DNA of 64,000 bases from Bradyrhizobium ottawaense. Its GTDB lineage: Bacteria > Pseudomonadota > Alphaproteobacteria > Rhizobiales > Xanthobacteraceae. The notes under the pieces were generated by a model. The model was not told the DNA's origin, searched no databases, and was given only the letters and a program-made list of their open reading frames with translations. This document shows, one piece after another, positions 1 to 7,969 of the stretch. The first letter of the stretch is position 1; each line of letters starts with the position of its first letter. The translations under genes were made by a program, and so were the position numbers. The stretch is from the NCBI RefSeq assembly GCF_900099825.1, contig NZ_LT629693.1, positions 1,736,001-1,800,000 of the forward strand. The letters are read 5' to 3'.

Positions 1-1180
1 AGATGATGCCGTTTTCGACCTTGCCGGCCGGCACTTTGCCCGGCCATCGGACCATGCAGGGCACACGGAAACCGCCCTCGAATACCGTGCCCTTGCTCTG
101 CGCGAACGGCGTCTGCCCGCCATCAGGCCAGGTGAAAACTTCAGTGCCGTTGTCGGTGGTGAAGACGACAATGGTGTTGTCGTCGACGCCCATGTCCTTG
201 AGTTTCTGCATCACGATGCCGATGTCATCGTCGAGCTGCGCCATGCCGGCTTCATGAATTGACCAGCCGTTCTTGGAGTTGCGTAACGCTTCGTACTTCG
301 GCGACAGGTGTGTGACGATGTGCATGCGGGTAGGATTGAGCCACAGGAAGAATGGCTTGTTGTCGGCCTTGGCCTTGTCGATGAACTTGAGCGCAAAGTC
401 GCGGATTTCGTCGTCCACGGTTTCCATCCGCTTGGGATAGAGCGTTCCAGCGTCCTCGATCCGCTGCTTGCCGACCTTGCCCCAGCGCGGATCCACGGTG
501 GCATCGTCGACATTGGTCGCATACGAATGGACCATGTTGCGCGGACCGACGGTGTTGAGCAACTCCTGAGGATAGGCGGGATGCGCTGGATCTTCCATCG
601 CGTCAAGGTGGTAGAGGTATCCGAAAAACTCGTCGAAGCCGTGCACCGTCGGCAGAAATTCGTTTTTATCGCCAAGGTGGTTTTTGCCGAACTGACCGGT
701 GGCGTAGCCCATTCCTTTAAGCGCGGTAGCAATGGTAACTGCCTGCGCGGGTATCCCTGTGGGCGCACCGGCCTGGCCGACCGTGGTCATGCCGGTGCGG
801 ATCGGAAGCTCACCGGTGATGAAGTTGGCGCGGCCCGCCGTACAACTCGCCTCCGCGTAGTAATCGGTGAACAGCATGCCTTCGGCGGCAAGCTTGTCGA
901 GGTTCGGCGTCCGGCCAGCCATCATGCCGCGGTGGTAGGCGCCGATATTCCACATGCCAATATCGTCACCCATGATGACGACGATGTTCGGACGTTGTCC
1001 GGCTGCCGCTGGCGCCGCCGGTTGTTGCTGCGCTTGCGCAGTGGTTGCCAGCCCGACGGCCGAGAGCGCCGAAGCGGCGACGAGCGAACTGCCGCTCAAC
1101 AAGAGATCGCGGCGTTTCAATCCTCCGCCATTTTGCGCGACGCCATCCTCTGGCTTTCCAAGTTTTTGGTCCTCACTCAT
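1..1180 (-). CDS. Tat-exported sulfatase (C-terminus beyond window)
   Basis: This is a type I sulfatase, which hydrolyses sulfate esters using a formylglycine residue. The N-terminus carries a twin-arginine signal (KRRDLLLSGS, residues 22-31) and an Ala-rich stretch ending in AQA, so export in folded form is predicted. Metal ligands appear in MGDDIG near residues 70-75. The sulfatase signature is C113-T-A-G-R117; Cys113 is the residue expected to be oxidised to formylglycine. The start ATG overlaps the stop of the upstream formylglycine-generating enzyme as ATGA, which implies translational coupling and supports this start. The frame stays open to base 1, so only about 393 residues are visible. 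The substrate cannot be told from sequence. Confidence 0.9.
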   Translation of the reverse strand, partial: MSEDQKLGKPEDGVAQNGGGLKRRDLLLSGSSLVAASALSAVGLATTAQAQQQPAAPAAAGQRPNIVVIMGDDIGMWNIGAYHRGMMAGRTPNLDKLAAEGMLFTDYYAEASCTAGRANFITGELPIRTGMTTVGQAGAPTGIPAQAVTIATALKGMGYATGQFGKNHLGDKNEFLPTVHGFDEFFGYLYHLDAMEDPAHPAYPQELLNTVGPRNMVHSYATNVDDATVDPRWGKVGKQRIEDAGTLYPKRMETVDDEIRDFALKFIDKAKADNKPFFLWLNPTRMHIVTHLSPKYEALRNSKNGWSIHEAGMAQLDDDIGIVMQKLKDMGVDDNTIVVFTTDNGTEVFTWPDGGQTPFAQSKGTVFEGGFRVPCMVRWPGKVPAGKVENGII

Positions 1181-2151
1181 GACGCACTCCTCTTCCTGGT
1201 GATGCACCTGAAGCCGACATGGCTTGCCGAGGTGTCGATCGGCTCCGCGTGCCGTGCGGCGGGCCGGTAGCGGCGGCAATAGTTCGGCGCGCAGAGATGC
1301 GAGCCGCCCTTAAGCACCTTGCGGGGAATCCGGATCTGCGGCTGGCTGGGATCGAAGCTTGCGTCCTCGCGTCCGCCGCGTGGATTTTCCGGAATGCAGC
1401 ACGCCTTCGGCGCGTCCGCTTCATGTATTTGCGAATACCAGTCGGACGTCCATTCCCAGACGTTCCCGATCATGTCGTGGACGCCGTAGCCGTTCGGCGG
1501 GAAGGCCGTGACAGGCGAGGTGCGATCGAAACCGTCGCTGCAGAGATTTTGCTTCGGGAATTCGCCCTGCCAGGTGTTGGCCATGTGGTTGCCGCCGGGC
1601 ACGAACTCGTCGCCCCAGGCGAACTCCGCACCATCAAGCCCGCCGCGGGCGGCGAATTCCCATTCCGCTTCGGTCGGAAGATCCTTGCCGGCCCAGCGCG
1701 CATAGGCGAGCGCGTCGGAATAGGCGACGTGCACGACAGGATGATTGTCGAGCGTATTGATGTTGCTCTTGGGGCCGTAAGGATGGCGCCAGTCGGCGCC
1801 CTTCATGAATTGCCACCATTGGCTCCAGTCGCGGAGATCGACAGCCCGCGCGGGCGGTGTGAAAACCAGCGAGCCGGCATAGATCATGTGAGGGAGCGCG
1901 CCGGGATAGTCCTTCGGGTCGGGCGGGATTTCGGCAAAGGTGACGTGGCCGGTCGCCTTGACGAATTCCTTGAATTGCCGGTTTGTGACAGGTGTGCGGT
2001 CGATATGGAATTCATCGACGGTCACGCGATGAACCGGCGCTTCCTCGGAATAGTGCTGGTCCGATCCCATGCGGAATGTGCCGCCGGGAATCCGCAACAT
2101 TCCGTCAAATGCAGCAGCATTTTGACGATCGATCGCCGCAGAGCCGTGCAT
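1177..2151 (-). CDS. formylglycine-generating enzyme family protein (SUMF1/FGE)
   Basis: FGE-sulfatase domain protein of about 324 residues. The family oxidises the Cys of the sulfatase CxPxR or CxAxR motif to formylglycine. The N-terminal block IPGGTFRMGSD and the C-terminal block LKGGSHLCAPNYCRRYRPAAR with GFRC are typical. The two cysteines of CAPNYC (about Cys287 and Cys292) match the copper-binding catalytic pair of true FGEs, so this is probably an active enzyme. ATG 2151 is preferred because GGAG lies 7-8 nt upstream. The frame extends back to 2229 and an internal ATG at 2100 is also possible. It overlaps the sulfatase by 4 nt and the two probably form one operon in which the enzyme activates its neighbour. 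Confidence 0.88.
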   Translation of the reverse strand: MHGSAAIDRQNAAAFDGMLRIPGGTFRMGSDQHYSEEAPVHRVTVDEFHIDRTPVTNRQFKEFVKATGHVTFAEIPPDPKDYPGALPHMIYAGSLVFTPPARAVDLRDWSQWWQFMKGADWRHPYGPKSNINTLDNHPVVHVAYSDALAYARWAGKDLPTEAEWEFAARGGLDGAEFAWGDEFVPGGNHMANTWQGEFPKQNLCSDGFDRTSPVTAFPPNGYGVHDMIGNVWEWTSDWYSQIHEADAPKACCIPENPRGGREDASFDPSQPQIRIPRKVLKGGSHLCAPNYCRRYRPAARHAEPIDTSASHVGFRCITRKRSAS

Positions 2152-2337
2152 CGCCGCACTCCATCTGTTGATGTGATATGCTCCGAAATTGCCGAGGGTG
2201 ACTATGCAAAAACGAACATCTGACAGCAATTTGCGGCCGGCCAGCTCTGTCGGAACTTATTATGGCCGACCGAGCTAACCCTACCGGCGAAGTTGGACCA
2301 TAGCGCCGGGCCGATGACGATGCTACATTGAGCAATT

Positions 2338-2673
2338 ATGAGGGCGAAAGAAGCAGCGGCCCCAATCATTTGCGCGGTTCTCTGCCTGTACGCTACGGTT
2401 GCTCAAGCCGGTCCTTGCAGCGAAGACATTGCCCAATTTGAAGCAGCTATGCGCCGGTCCGCGGGAAATCCAAGCGCGGGATTGACGGCCCCACAGTCGG
2501 TTGGCGCTCAACTCGATCGGCAGCCAACACCGGAATCTTTGAAACGGGCCCAGGAGCGCCTGCAGGCAAAATTCTCAGCGACAATGGCCCGCGCCAAACG
2601 GCTGGATGCGAGGGGTGATCGCGCCGGCTGCAATCGCGCACTTACTGCAGCCAAGCGAATGTATATTCTTTGA
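2338..2673 (+). CDS. small exported protein, unknown function
   Basis: 111 residues. Residues 1-24 form a Sec signal peptide (hydrophobic stretch ending VAQA before GPC). The mature part is mostly helical and charged, with two cysteines and the text APQSVGAQLDRQPTPESLKRAQ, a pattern I associate with small periplasmic proteins of Bradyrhizobium. It is divergent from the FGE gene across an intergenic region of about 190 bp. No function can be assigned. Confidence 0.7.
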   Translation: MRAKEAAAPIICAVLCLYATVAQAGPCSEDIAQFEAAMRRSAGNPSAGLTAPQSVGAQLDRQPTPESLKRAQERLQAKFSATMARAKRLDARGDRAGCNRALTAAKRMYIL

Positions 2674-2695
2674 ACGGACGATATTCGTCTGCTGC

Positions 2696-4537
2696 CTACT
2701 CGGCTTGCATTCTAGTTAATGGAAGCCTGAACGAAAACACCGCACCGCGCTGGCGATTCTCGGCCCAAATGTCACCGCCGTAGCGTTCGAGTATCGTCCG
2801 CGCGATCGGAAGCCCCAGGCCCGTGCCTTGCGGTTTCGTCGTGACGAACGCATCGAAGATGCCGGTCAGATCACCCTTGGGAATGCCCTTGCCGGAGTCC
2901 GAGATGCGCACTTCGACGACGTCGGACTCCGCATTCCGGCGGGTCCTGATCGTCAGATTATGCGGTCTCGGCTCGCCGTCCATGGCGTCCATGCCGTTCA
3001 TGACGAGGTTCATGAGCACCTGCTGCAAATGAATCGGATCGCATCGCACCGTCAGGGTTTCGGCGGAAAGCAAGGTACGCAACACAACTCCGCGCCTTTC
3101 CATCTCAAGAGCAACAATCTTGACCGCGGCCCGCACCGCGTCATTCAGATCGACCAACCGCAGATCGGCCTCGGTTCGATTGTTCAACATGTTCCGCAAG
3201 CCGAGGATGATCTCGCTCGCGCGCTGCTCGTCCCTGACAATATCGGAAAGGATTTCGCCAATTTGCCCAAGGTCAGGTGGATCAGCCTTTAGCAGCACTT
3301 GCGCGGCTTCGGTGTTGCTCAGGATGGCTCCCAACGGCTGGTTGAGTTCATGCGCGATGGACGACGACAGCACATTTGCCGTCGTCACCCGGTTCAAACG
3401 GACGACCTCGCGGCGACGGTTGCGGGCTTCGGTTTGAGCAAAATGGCGGCGCCGCCGCTCGACCAGCAACCAGGAAATTATCGCGGCCTGAAGCAGCAGG
3501 GCGGCGATACCGGCGCCGATCTGGAGGCGATACTGTTCCCATGGGCTGGGGGAGCGGAAGTAAATCTCGCTCCCGGCAGGTAGCCGACTTTCACTGATGC
3601 CCCAGCGCTGCAACTCCCGCCAGTCGTATTTTGGCGTTCCGGGCCTGATTGCAGGCGTATTGATGCTTGCCGGCGATTCCCCGCCCAATATGCGCACGGC
3701 GGCACCGGAAGCCTGCTGGCCGACAGACGAAACAGAAATTAACGGCCCCCCGACGATCCCCTGTCCCAAAAACACATCGGAATAACCAAAGATCGGCACG
3801 TTGGTAACTGCGCGAAGACGGGCCATCGCCTTTCCCTCTTCATGCGGGACGCCGGCTGCATCAACAGACAGCAGTACGAAGAAGATGGCGGTGTTGGGCG
3901 GGAGCATGGTGGCCCGCCGGAGCACCTCTTCGAACGACAATTCGTTGAACCATGTAAATGCGACTCGGTTTTCGAACGTTTTCAACTCGGCGTGCATTTG
4001 CTCCGACCAATATCGTTCATTGGGAGAACTACCCAGTACCATCGCAATATTCGTGACATTGGGAAGCAGCTTCAGAATGTTCTCGATGATCAAGTTGAAA
4101 TCAACGTCGCTCGCGATCAATGCGTCATGCCTTGTAAGATCGATCCGCGAAATTCTGCGCTGGTCCACCCCCATGAACACCGCGGGGACGGATGGAAAAA
4201 GCTGCTCTCGGTGCTTCTGGATGAAACTGATTGCCGGGCTACTGATGGCCACGACCAGATCCGGCTTGCGCTTGGCAAAAAGAGCCTGCACATAATCTGC
4301 AAACGGCCCCTCTTCCCCGTCGCCGGAACGCGCGGAGACGAGTGAAGTCTCGTAGAGGTCGACACCTTCCGGCAATTGGCGGAGCAATTCCTCGCGAACG
4401 GTCTTTCCATACTGGCTCCACGGCACAAAGTCGCGTCCGAAGGGATGCAGAAGCAGCACCCGTTTCGGCTCGGAGAGGGCCGCACCAGTCGTGGCAAGAA
4501 GCAACACAACCGTACTGAGAAGGATCCGGAATCTCAT
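2696..4537 (-). CDS. sensor histidine kinase with ABC binding-protein-like sensor domain
   Basis: Membrane sensor kinase of 613 residues. Residues 1-22 are a signal peptide. Residues of about 25-320 resemble a periplasmic ABC-type substrate-binding fold and probably sense a ligand. A membrane segment spans 336-358. The H-box SSSIAHELNQPLG gives the phospho-acceptor His396. The ATPase domain has an N box (LVMNGMDAM), a G1 box (DSGKGIP) and a G2 box (GTGLGLPIA). ATG 4537 is chosen because the signal peptide starts there; an in-frame ATG lies at 4579. A single-domain response regulator lies 205 bp upstream on the same strand and is the likely partner. No HTH output protein is adjacent, so the output is unclear. 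Confidence 0.88.
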   Translation of the reverse strand: MRFRILLSTVVLLLATTGAALSEPKRVLLLHPFGRDFVPWSQYGKTVREELLRQLPEGVDLYETSLVSARSGDGEEGPFADYVQALFAKRKPDLVVAISSPAISFIQKHREQLFPSVPAVFMGVDQRRISRIDLTRHDALIASDVDFNLIIENILKLLPNVTNIAMVLGSSPNERYWSEQMHAELKTFENRVAFTWFNELSFEEVLRRATMLPPNTAIFFVLLSVDAAGVPHEEGKAMARLRAVTNVPIFGYSDVFLGQGIVGGPLISVSSVGQQASGAAVRILGGESPASINTPAIRPGTPKYDWRELQRWGISESRLPAGSEIYFRSPSPWEQYRLQIGAGIAALLLQAAIISWLLVERRRRHFAQTEARNRRREVVRLNRVTTANVLSSSIAHELNQPLGAILSNTEAAQVLLKADPPDLGQIGEILSDIVRDEQRASEIILGLRNMLNNRTEADLRLVDLNDAVRAAVKIVALEMERRGVVLRTLLSAETLTVRCDPIHLQQVLMNLVMNGMDAMDGEPRPHNLTIRTRRNAESDVVEVRISDSGKGIPKGDLTGIFDAFVTTKPQGTGLGLPIARTILERYGGDIWAENRQRGAVFSFRLPLTRMQAE

Positions 4538-4742
4538 ATCTTGGCGAACCCCGTATGAGTGTTCGCGGGATTGAATCATTGCGCGCCGGTTGCATCCATT
4601 GTAGCCTGAACGCTGGCATTGCGGGAGGTCTAATTACGGGAATTCGGTCAATGCGCTCGCACAGCAGGTGTACCGTGATGAAACAATGGAAATAGTCCAG
4701 TCGCTTCACCGCGGACCCCGGCGGCTCCTGGTCACAAGGCTC

Positions 4743-5096
4743 TCACGGGACCTTATTGATTGCGTCGATAAGCAGATTTGCCAAAAACGGCTTTCGAAGA
4801 TACGCAACGCAACCGGCATCAAATGCCTCCTGACGGGTGGCTTCATTATCGATCGCCGTCATGAAAATAACCGGCAGATCGGTGCCTGATGACGTCAGCC
4901 GCCGTTGCAGATCGATGCCTGAGATCCCACCGAGGTGAATATCCAGAAGAAGGCAATCCACCTCGCACGCTGGGAGGTTTTCGAGAAATAATTCTGCCGA
5001 AGTAAACGTCCGGACGTGGAAGCCATGTGCTGACAGGAGGCGATCAAGACCTTTTAGCATGCTCGGATTGTCGTCAATGATAGCTATGGTGCGCAT
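4743..5096 (-). CDS. single-domain response regulator receiver (CheY-like)
   Basis: About 117 residues from ATG 5096 (MRTIAIIDD). The acidic pair DD at 8-9, the phospho-acceptor Asp52 in LLLDIHLGG, the Thr of FMTA and Lys102 in LRKPF are all present. The protein ends after the receiver domain, so it has no DNA-binding output of its own. An alternative in-frame ATG lies at 5108. It precedes the sensor kinase gene on the same strand and probably forms a two-component pair with it. It could act as a phosphorelay intermediate. Confidence 0.85.
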   Translation of the reverse strand: MRTIAIIDDNPSMLKGLDRLLSAHGFHVRTFTSAELFLENLPACEVDCLLLDIHLGGISGIDLQRRLTSSGTDLPVIFMTAIDNEATRQEAFDAGCVAYLRKPFLANLLIDAINKVP

Positions 5097-5352
5097 GCGA
5101 TTGCCCATCCGGGTGGACCGGCTGAAGATGTTCTTGAGCAATGGCAAACGATCATTTTTGATTCTTGAGCACACTCCACTAGAACGACTTCGCCAAAGGT
5201 CCACTCCGTGTTGCCTCCATCAATTCCTGGCTTGGCCAAGAGTTGAGAATGTCGGCGCCTAAGCGCCGACACCTCAGTTCCTCTTGCTCAGCAACGCGAT
5301 AGAGTTGTCACCTGCAATCCGGGAAAGCGCGCGCCTTCCCGTCTCATTCGTC

Positions 5353-6009
5353 TCAGTAGCAAGGTGGATAGGGGTAATAGCCGCAAGCCGGGCGGCCGTA
5401 GGCGCCATATGCTCCATACGCCACAGCTCCGGCCGCGCCGGCATACATCGCGCCGCGAAACGCCGAGCGCCGCGCGACGCCTGCAAACGACATCGGCGTG
5501 AACGGCCGCCCGATAATGTCGATGAAGACGGCCGCCGCGCCGTCGGCGCCGGTGAGATCGCCTTCCAGGGTCTGGACAGCGAAGGTCAGCTTGTCGCCCT
5601 CGAGCTTCGGGTTCTTCAGCACCACCACGGCGTCTTTCACCGAACCATCCTTGTTCAGGACGGACACGGTGGCGTTCGGCGGATTCTTGGTAAAGCTGTC
5701 CTCGCCCGATCCCCATTCCGCGATCACGTCTGCGGTGGGCTGGTGGCCTGCGGACCTGACCGGACGATCGGCAAATATGATGGAGTTCGGCGTTACGCCT
5801 GCCAAAGTCAGGGTATCGCCCTGCAGCGTCGCCCCGCGCGAATTGAGCACGAACAGCGAGGGCACGATGTCAGGCTTGGCGGCGGCCGTGGGAGCCCCGA
5901 TCGTCTTCATGGCCGGCGGAGCGGTTTGTGCGATGGCTGTTCCCGCCCCGCCCAGCATCGCCGTTACGGCCAGCAGCCCTGCGATCTGAACCAGTCTTGC
6001 GCGCTTCAT
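5353..6009 (-). CDS. exported protein, unknown function
   Basis: 218 residues from ATG 6009, with a clear Sec signal (KRAR then a hydrophobic run ending AIAQ). The central part is predicted mainly beta (repeated short hydrophobic strands; GATLQGDTLTLAGV). The C-terminus is rich in Gly, Ala and Tyr (AYGAYGAYGRPACGYYPYPPCY). The pattern is common in exported proteins of Bradyrhizobium and Rhodopseudomonas, but no function is known to me. The motif CTATGCAAAAACGA lies about 90 bp upstream of the start. Confidence 0.75.
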   Translation of the reverse strand: MKRARLVQIAGLLAVTAMLGGAGTAIAQTAPPAMKTIGAPTAAAKPDIVPSLFVLNSRGATLQGDTLTLAGVTPNSIIFADRPVRSAGHQPTADVIAEWGSGEDSFTKNPPNATVSVLNKDGSVKDAVVVLKNPKLEGDKLTFAVQTLEGDLTGADGAAAVFIDIIGRPFTPMSFAGVARRSAFRGAMYAGAAGAVAYGAYGAYGRPACGYYPYPPCY

Positions 6010-6379
6010 GTCGGCCTCTCCTGTTGGAAATTCGGGTGCACGTTTCTCGCGGAAGGTCACGCCCATCCAACTTATGGGAAAGCCCCGCAGCGTCGACTAT
6101 GCAAAAACGAGCAGCGAGCAAAATTTAAGAAAGGCTCAGAGATAAGAGACCTTCGACGCGCCGATTTTGCATAGCGCGGGCGGACAAAGTCTTCCAAATG
6201 GACGTTTGGCATCGACGAAACGACGGGGCCCTGCCGTGCTTGTTATCCTGTGCCTGTAGATTGTCGCGTACGGCTCGCACTACGAACAGGCATTCGGCAC
6301 ATTTGCTTGAACAGCAAATACCTAGGTTAACTATTGCAGAGCGTCCCGCTTCATTTGTAAACCTTAGGGAGTGCCGGCA
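6010..6379. other. intergenic region with two motif copies
   Basis: No gene is supported in these 370 bp between divergent genes. It contains CTATGCAAAAACGA at 6097-6110 and its inverse complement form CCGATTTTGCATAG at 6161-6174, facing each other about 50 bp apart. An AT-richer stretch follows at about 6290-6370. It probably holds the promoters of both flanking genes. Confidence 0.5.
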
Positions 6380-6721
6380 GTGGATTCCTCATTCGGCGTG
6401 TTGGACGCATTCGCCTTTGTCGTATTCGCGGTTCTGATTTTTGTTGGAGTGATCATCGCCGTTAGTTTGGGGAAGCTGCCAGGCCAGCTCGCGCGTAAAT
6501 GGGATCATCCGCAAGCCGCCGCCATCAATGCCATGAGCTGGGTCGGGATCGCGACGGGTGGTCTGCTCTGGCCGATCGCATTTATTTGGGCATTCACGAG
6601 CCCGTTCGGCGCCAAATCCGCAATCAAGGACGATCGGCAAGGCCCGGTTGAACCCGACGCAACTGCAATACGCGGGAGCGCACCACGCCAAGCTTCCAGC
6701 GACAAGGAAATCCGGTCATGA
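6380..6721 (+). CDS. DUF3302 inner-membrane protein
   Basis: About 113 residues with two membrane segments. The block LARKWDHPQAAAINAMSWVG followed by a second hydrophobic segment (LLWPIAFIWAF) matches DUF3302, the family of E. coli YiaW. GTG 6380 is preferred over GTG 6371 because AGGGA at 6366-6370 is then 9 nt upstream. The stop overlaps the start of the HlyD gene as ATGA, the same arrangement as yiaW-yiaV in E. coli. The role is unknown; it may be a membrane partner of the HlyD protein. Confidence 0.75.
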   Translation: MDSSFGVLDAFAFVVFAVLIFVGVIIAVSLGKLPGQLARKWDHPQAAAINAMSWVGIATGGLLWPIAFIWAFTSPFGAKSAIKDDRQGPVEPDATAIRGSAPRQASSDKEIRS

Positions 6722-7899
6722 TCGCATTCTTGGTCATTGTCTACGTTGCCGTCGTGCTCGTGCTGTTCAAGGTCCTGCGCATCAAGCCCACGGCCTATCT
6801 GATCGCGTCCATGATTGTCGTCGGCGTGTTCATGATCGGGGGCGTTGTGGTGGTCTGGACCCAAGCCGCGCCGATCACGGACAAGATGGTGACCAGCCAG
6901 TACGTGGTACAACTCGTTCCTTATGTGAAGGGGCAGGTCAAGACAATTCATGCCCAGGCGAATCAGCCCTTGAAGAAAGGTGACCTGCTCCTGGAGATTG
7001 ACCCGGCTCCGTACGAATACACGGTGAGGCAGGTCGAGGCGCAGCTGGCTACGGCGAAGGCAAACGTCAAGCAAGCCGAAGCGGCGGTAGCAACGGCAAA
7101 TGCGGCCGTGCCAAATGCGCAAGCCAATCTCGAAAAGGCGAAGGCGGCAGACGAGTTGGCCAAAACCCAGGAGCAGATTGCCCTTAACATCCAGCGCGCG
7201 GACAAGGCCGCGATCAGCCAGCTCAACGTGGCCAAAGCGACGCAAGAACGCCAGGAGGCCGACGCCGCCGTCCAACAGGCTAATGCTGGCGTCGCGCAGG
7301 CGCAGGCTTCTGCGCAACAGGCAGCCGCCGCTTTGCAAGTAACCCAAAGCAATGTTCCTGCCGTCGAAGCTCAATTGGATGACGCGCGGTTCAACCTCGC
7401 CCAGTGCAAGATGCTGGCGCCCGGCGAGGGCTACGTAGTCAACTGGCAGGTGCAGATCGGAACCATGCTGGTGCCCGCGCCACTGGCCGCAGCCGGAACG
7501 TTCGTCAATGTGTCCGACACCGCCGTCGCCGCGGTATTCCCGCAAAATTTCCTCTCGAACGTCGAACCAGGCAATGACGTGGAGATGGTGCTCAACCCAT
7601 ATCCCGGACGTCTGTTCCTTGGAAAAGTGGACTACGTGATTCCGGCCTCGGGAGGCGGTCAGTTCACGACCAGCGGCACCATCCCCAATGCGGCCCGGAT
7701 CGGATCTGATGGGCTTTACGCAGTGCGGATCAATTTCACCGACAACGCTGTGGCCCGCAAGCTGTCTCTCGGGTCAGGTGGATCGGCGACGATTTACACG
7801 AACAAGGGCAAGGCCACGCACGTCATCTCGAAGGTCGCGATCCGGATGAAGAAGTGGCTGTTGTATGTTATGCCCTCGGTGGACAAACCGTCATCGTAG
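6718..7899 (+). CDS. HlyD-family membrane fusion protein (YiaV/YibH-like)
   Basis: 393 residues. Two N-terminal membrane segments (about 3-17 and 22-45) are followed by a first lipoyl half (VPYVKGQVKTIHAQANQPLKKGDLLLEI is the biotinyl-lipoyl-like region). A long Ala/Gln-rich coiled coil covers about residues 100-220, then a second lipoyl half and beta barrel. In tripartite exporters such proteins link an inner-membrane transporter to an outer-membrane channel. It overlaps DUF3302 upstream and is followed by an OMF gene, so the three form an operon. No energy-coupled permease is adjacent. Confidence 0.87.
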   Translation: MIAFLVIVYVAVVLVLFKVLRIKPTAYLIASMIVVGVFMIGGVVVVWTQAAPITDKMVTSQYVVQLVPYVKGQVKTIHAQANQPLKKGDLLLEIDPAPYEYTVRQVEAQLATAKANVKQAEAAVATANAAVPNAQANLEKAKAADELAKTQEQIALNIQRADKAAISQLNVAKATQERQEADAAVQQANAGVAQAQASAQQAAAALQVTQSNVPAVEAQLDDARFNLAQCKMLAPGEGYVVNWQVQIGTMLVPAPLAAAGTFVNVSDTAVAAVFPQNFLSNVEPGNDVEMVLNPYPGRLFLGKVDYVIPASGGGQFTTSGTIPNAARIGSDGLYAVRINFTDNAVARKLSLGSGGSATIYTNKGKATHVISKVAIRMKKWLLYVMPSVDKPSS

Positions 7900-7969
7900 G
7901 GAGCAATATGGGAACAACGCGACACACGAGTTAGGCTCCAATTCGCTTGCGTGGATGGGGGACGGAATA

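Noticed and set aside
6505..7545. Open frame of 346 codons antisense to the HlyD gene
   Set aside because: Shadow of the HlyD coding frame without motifs or ribosome binding site.
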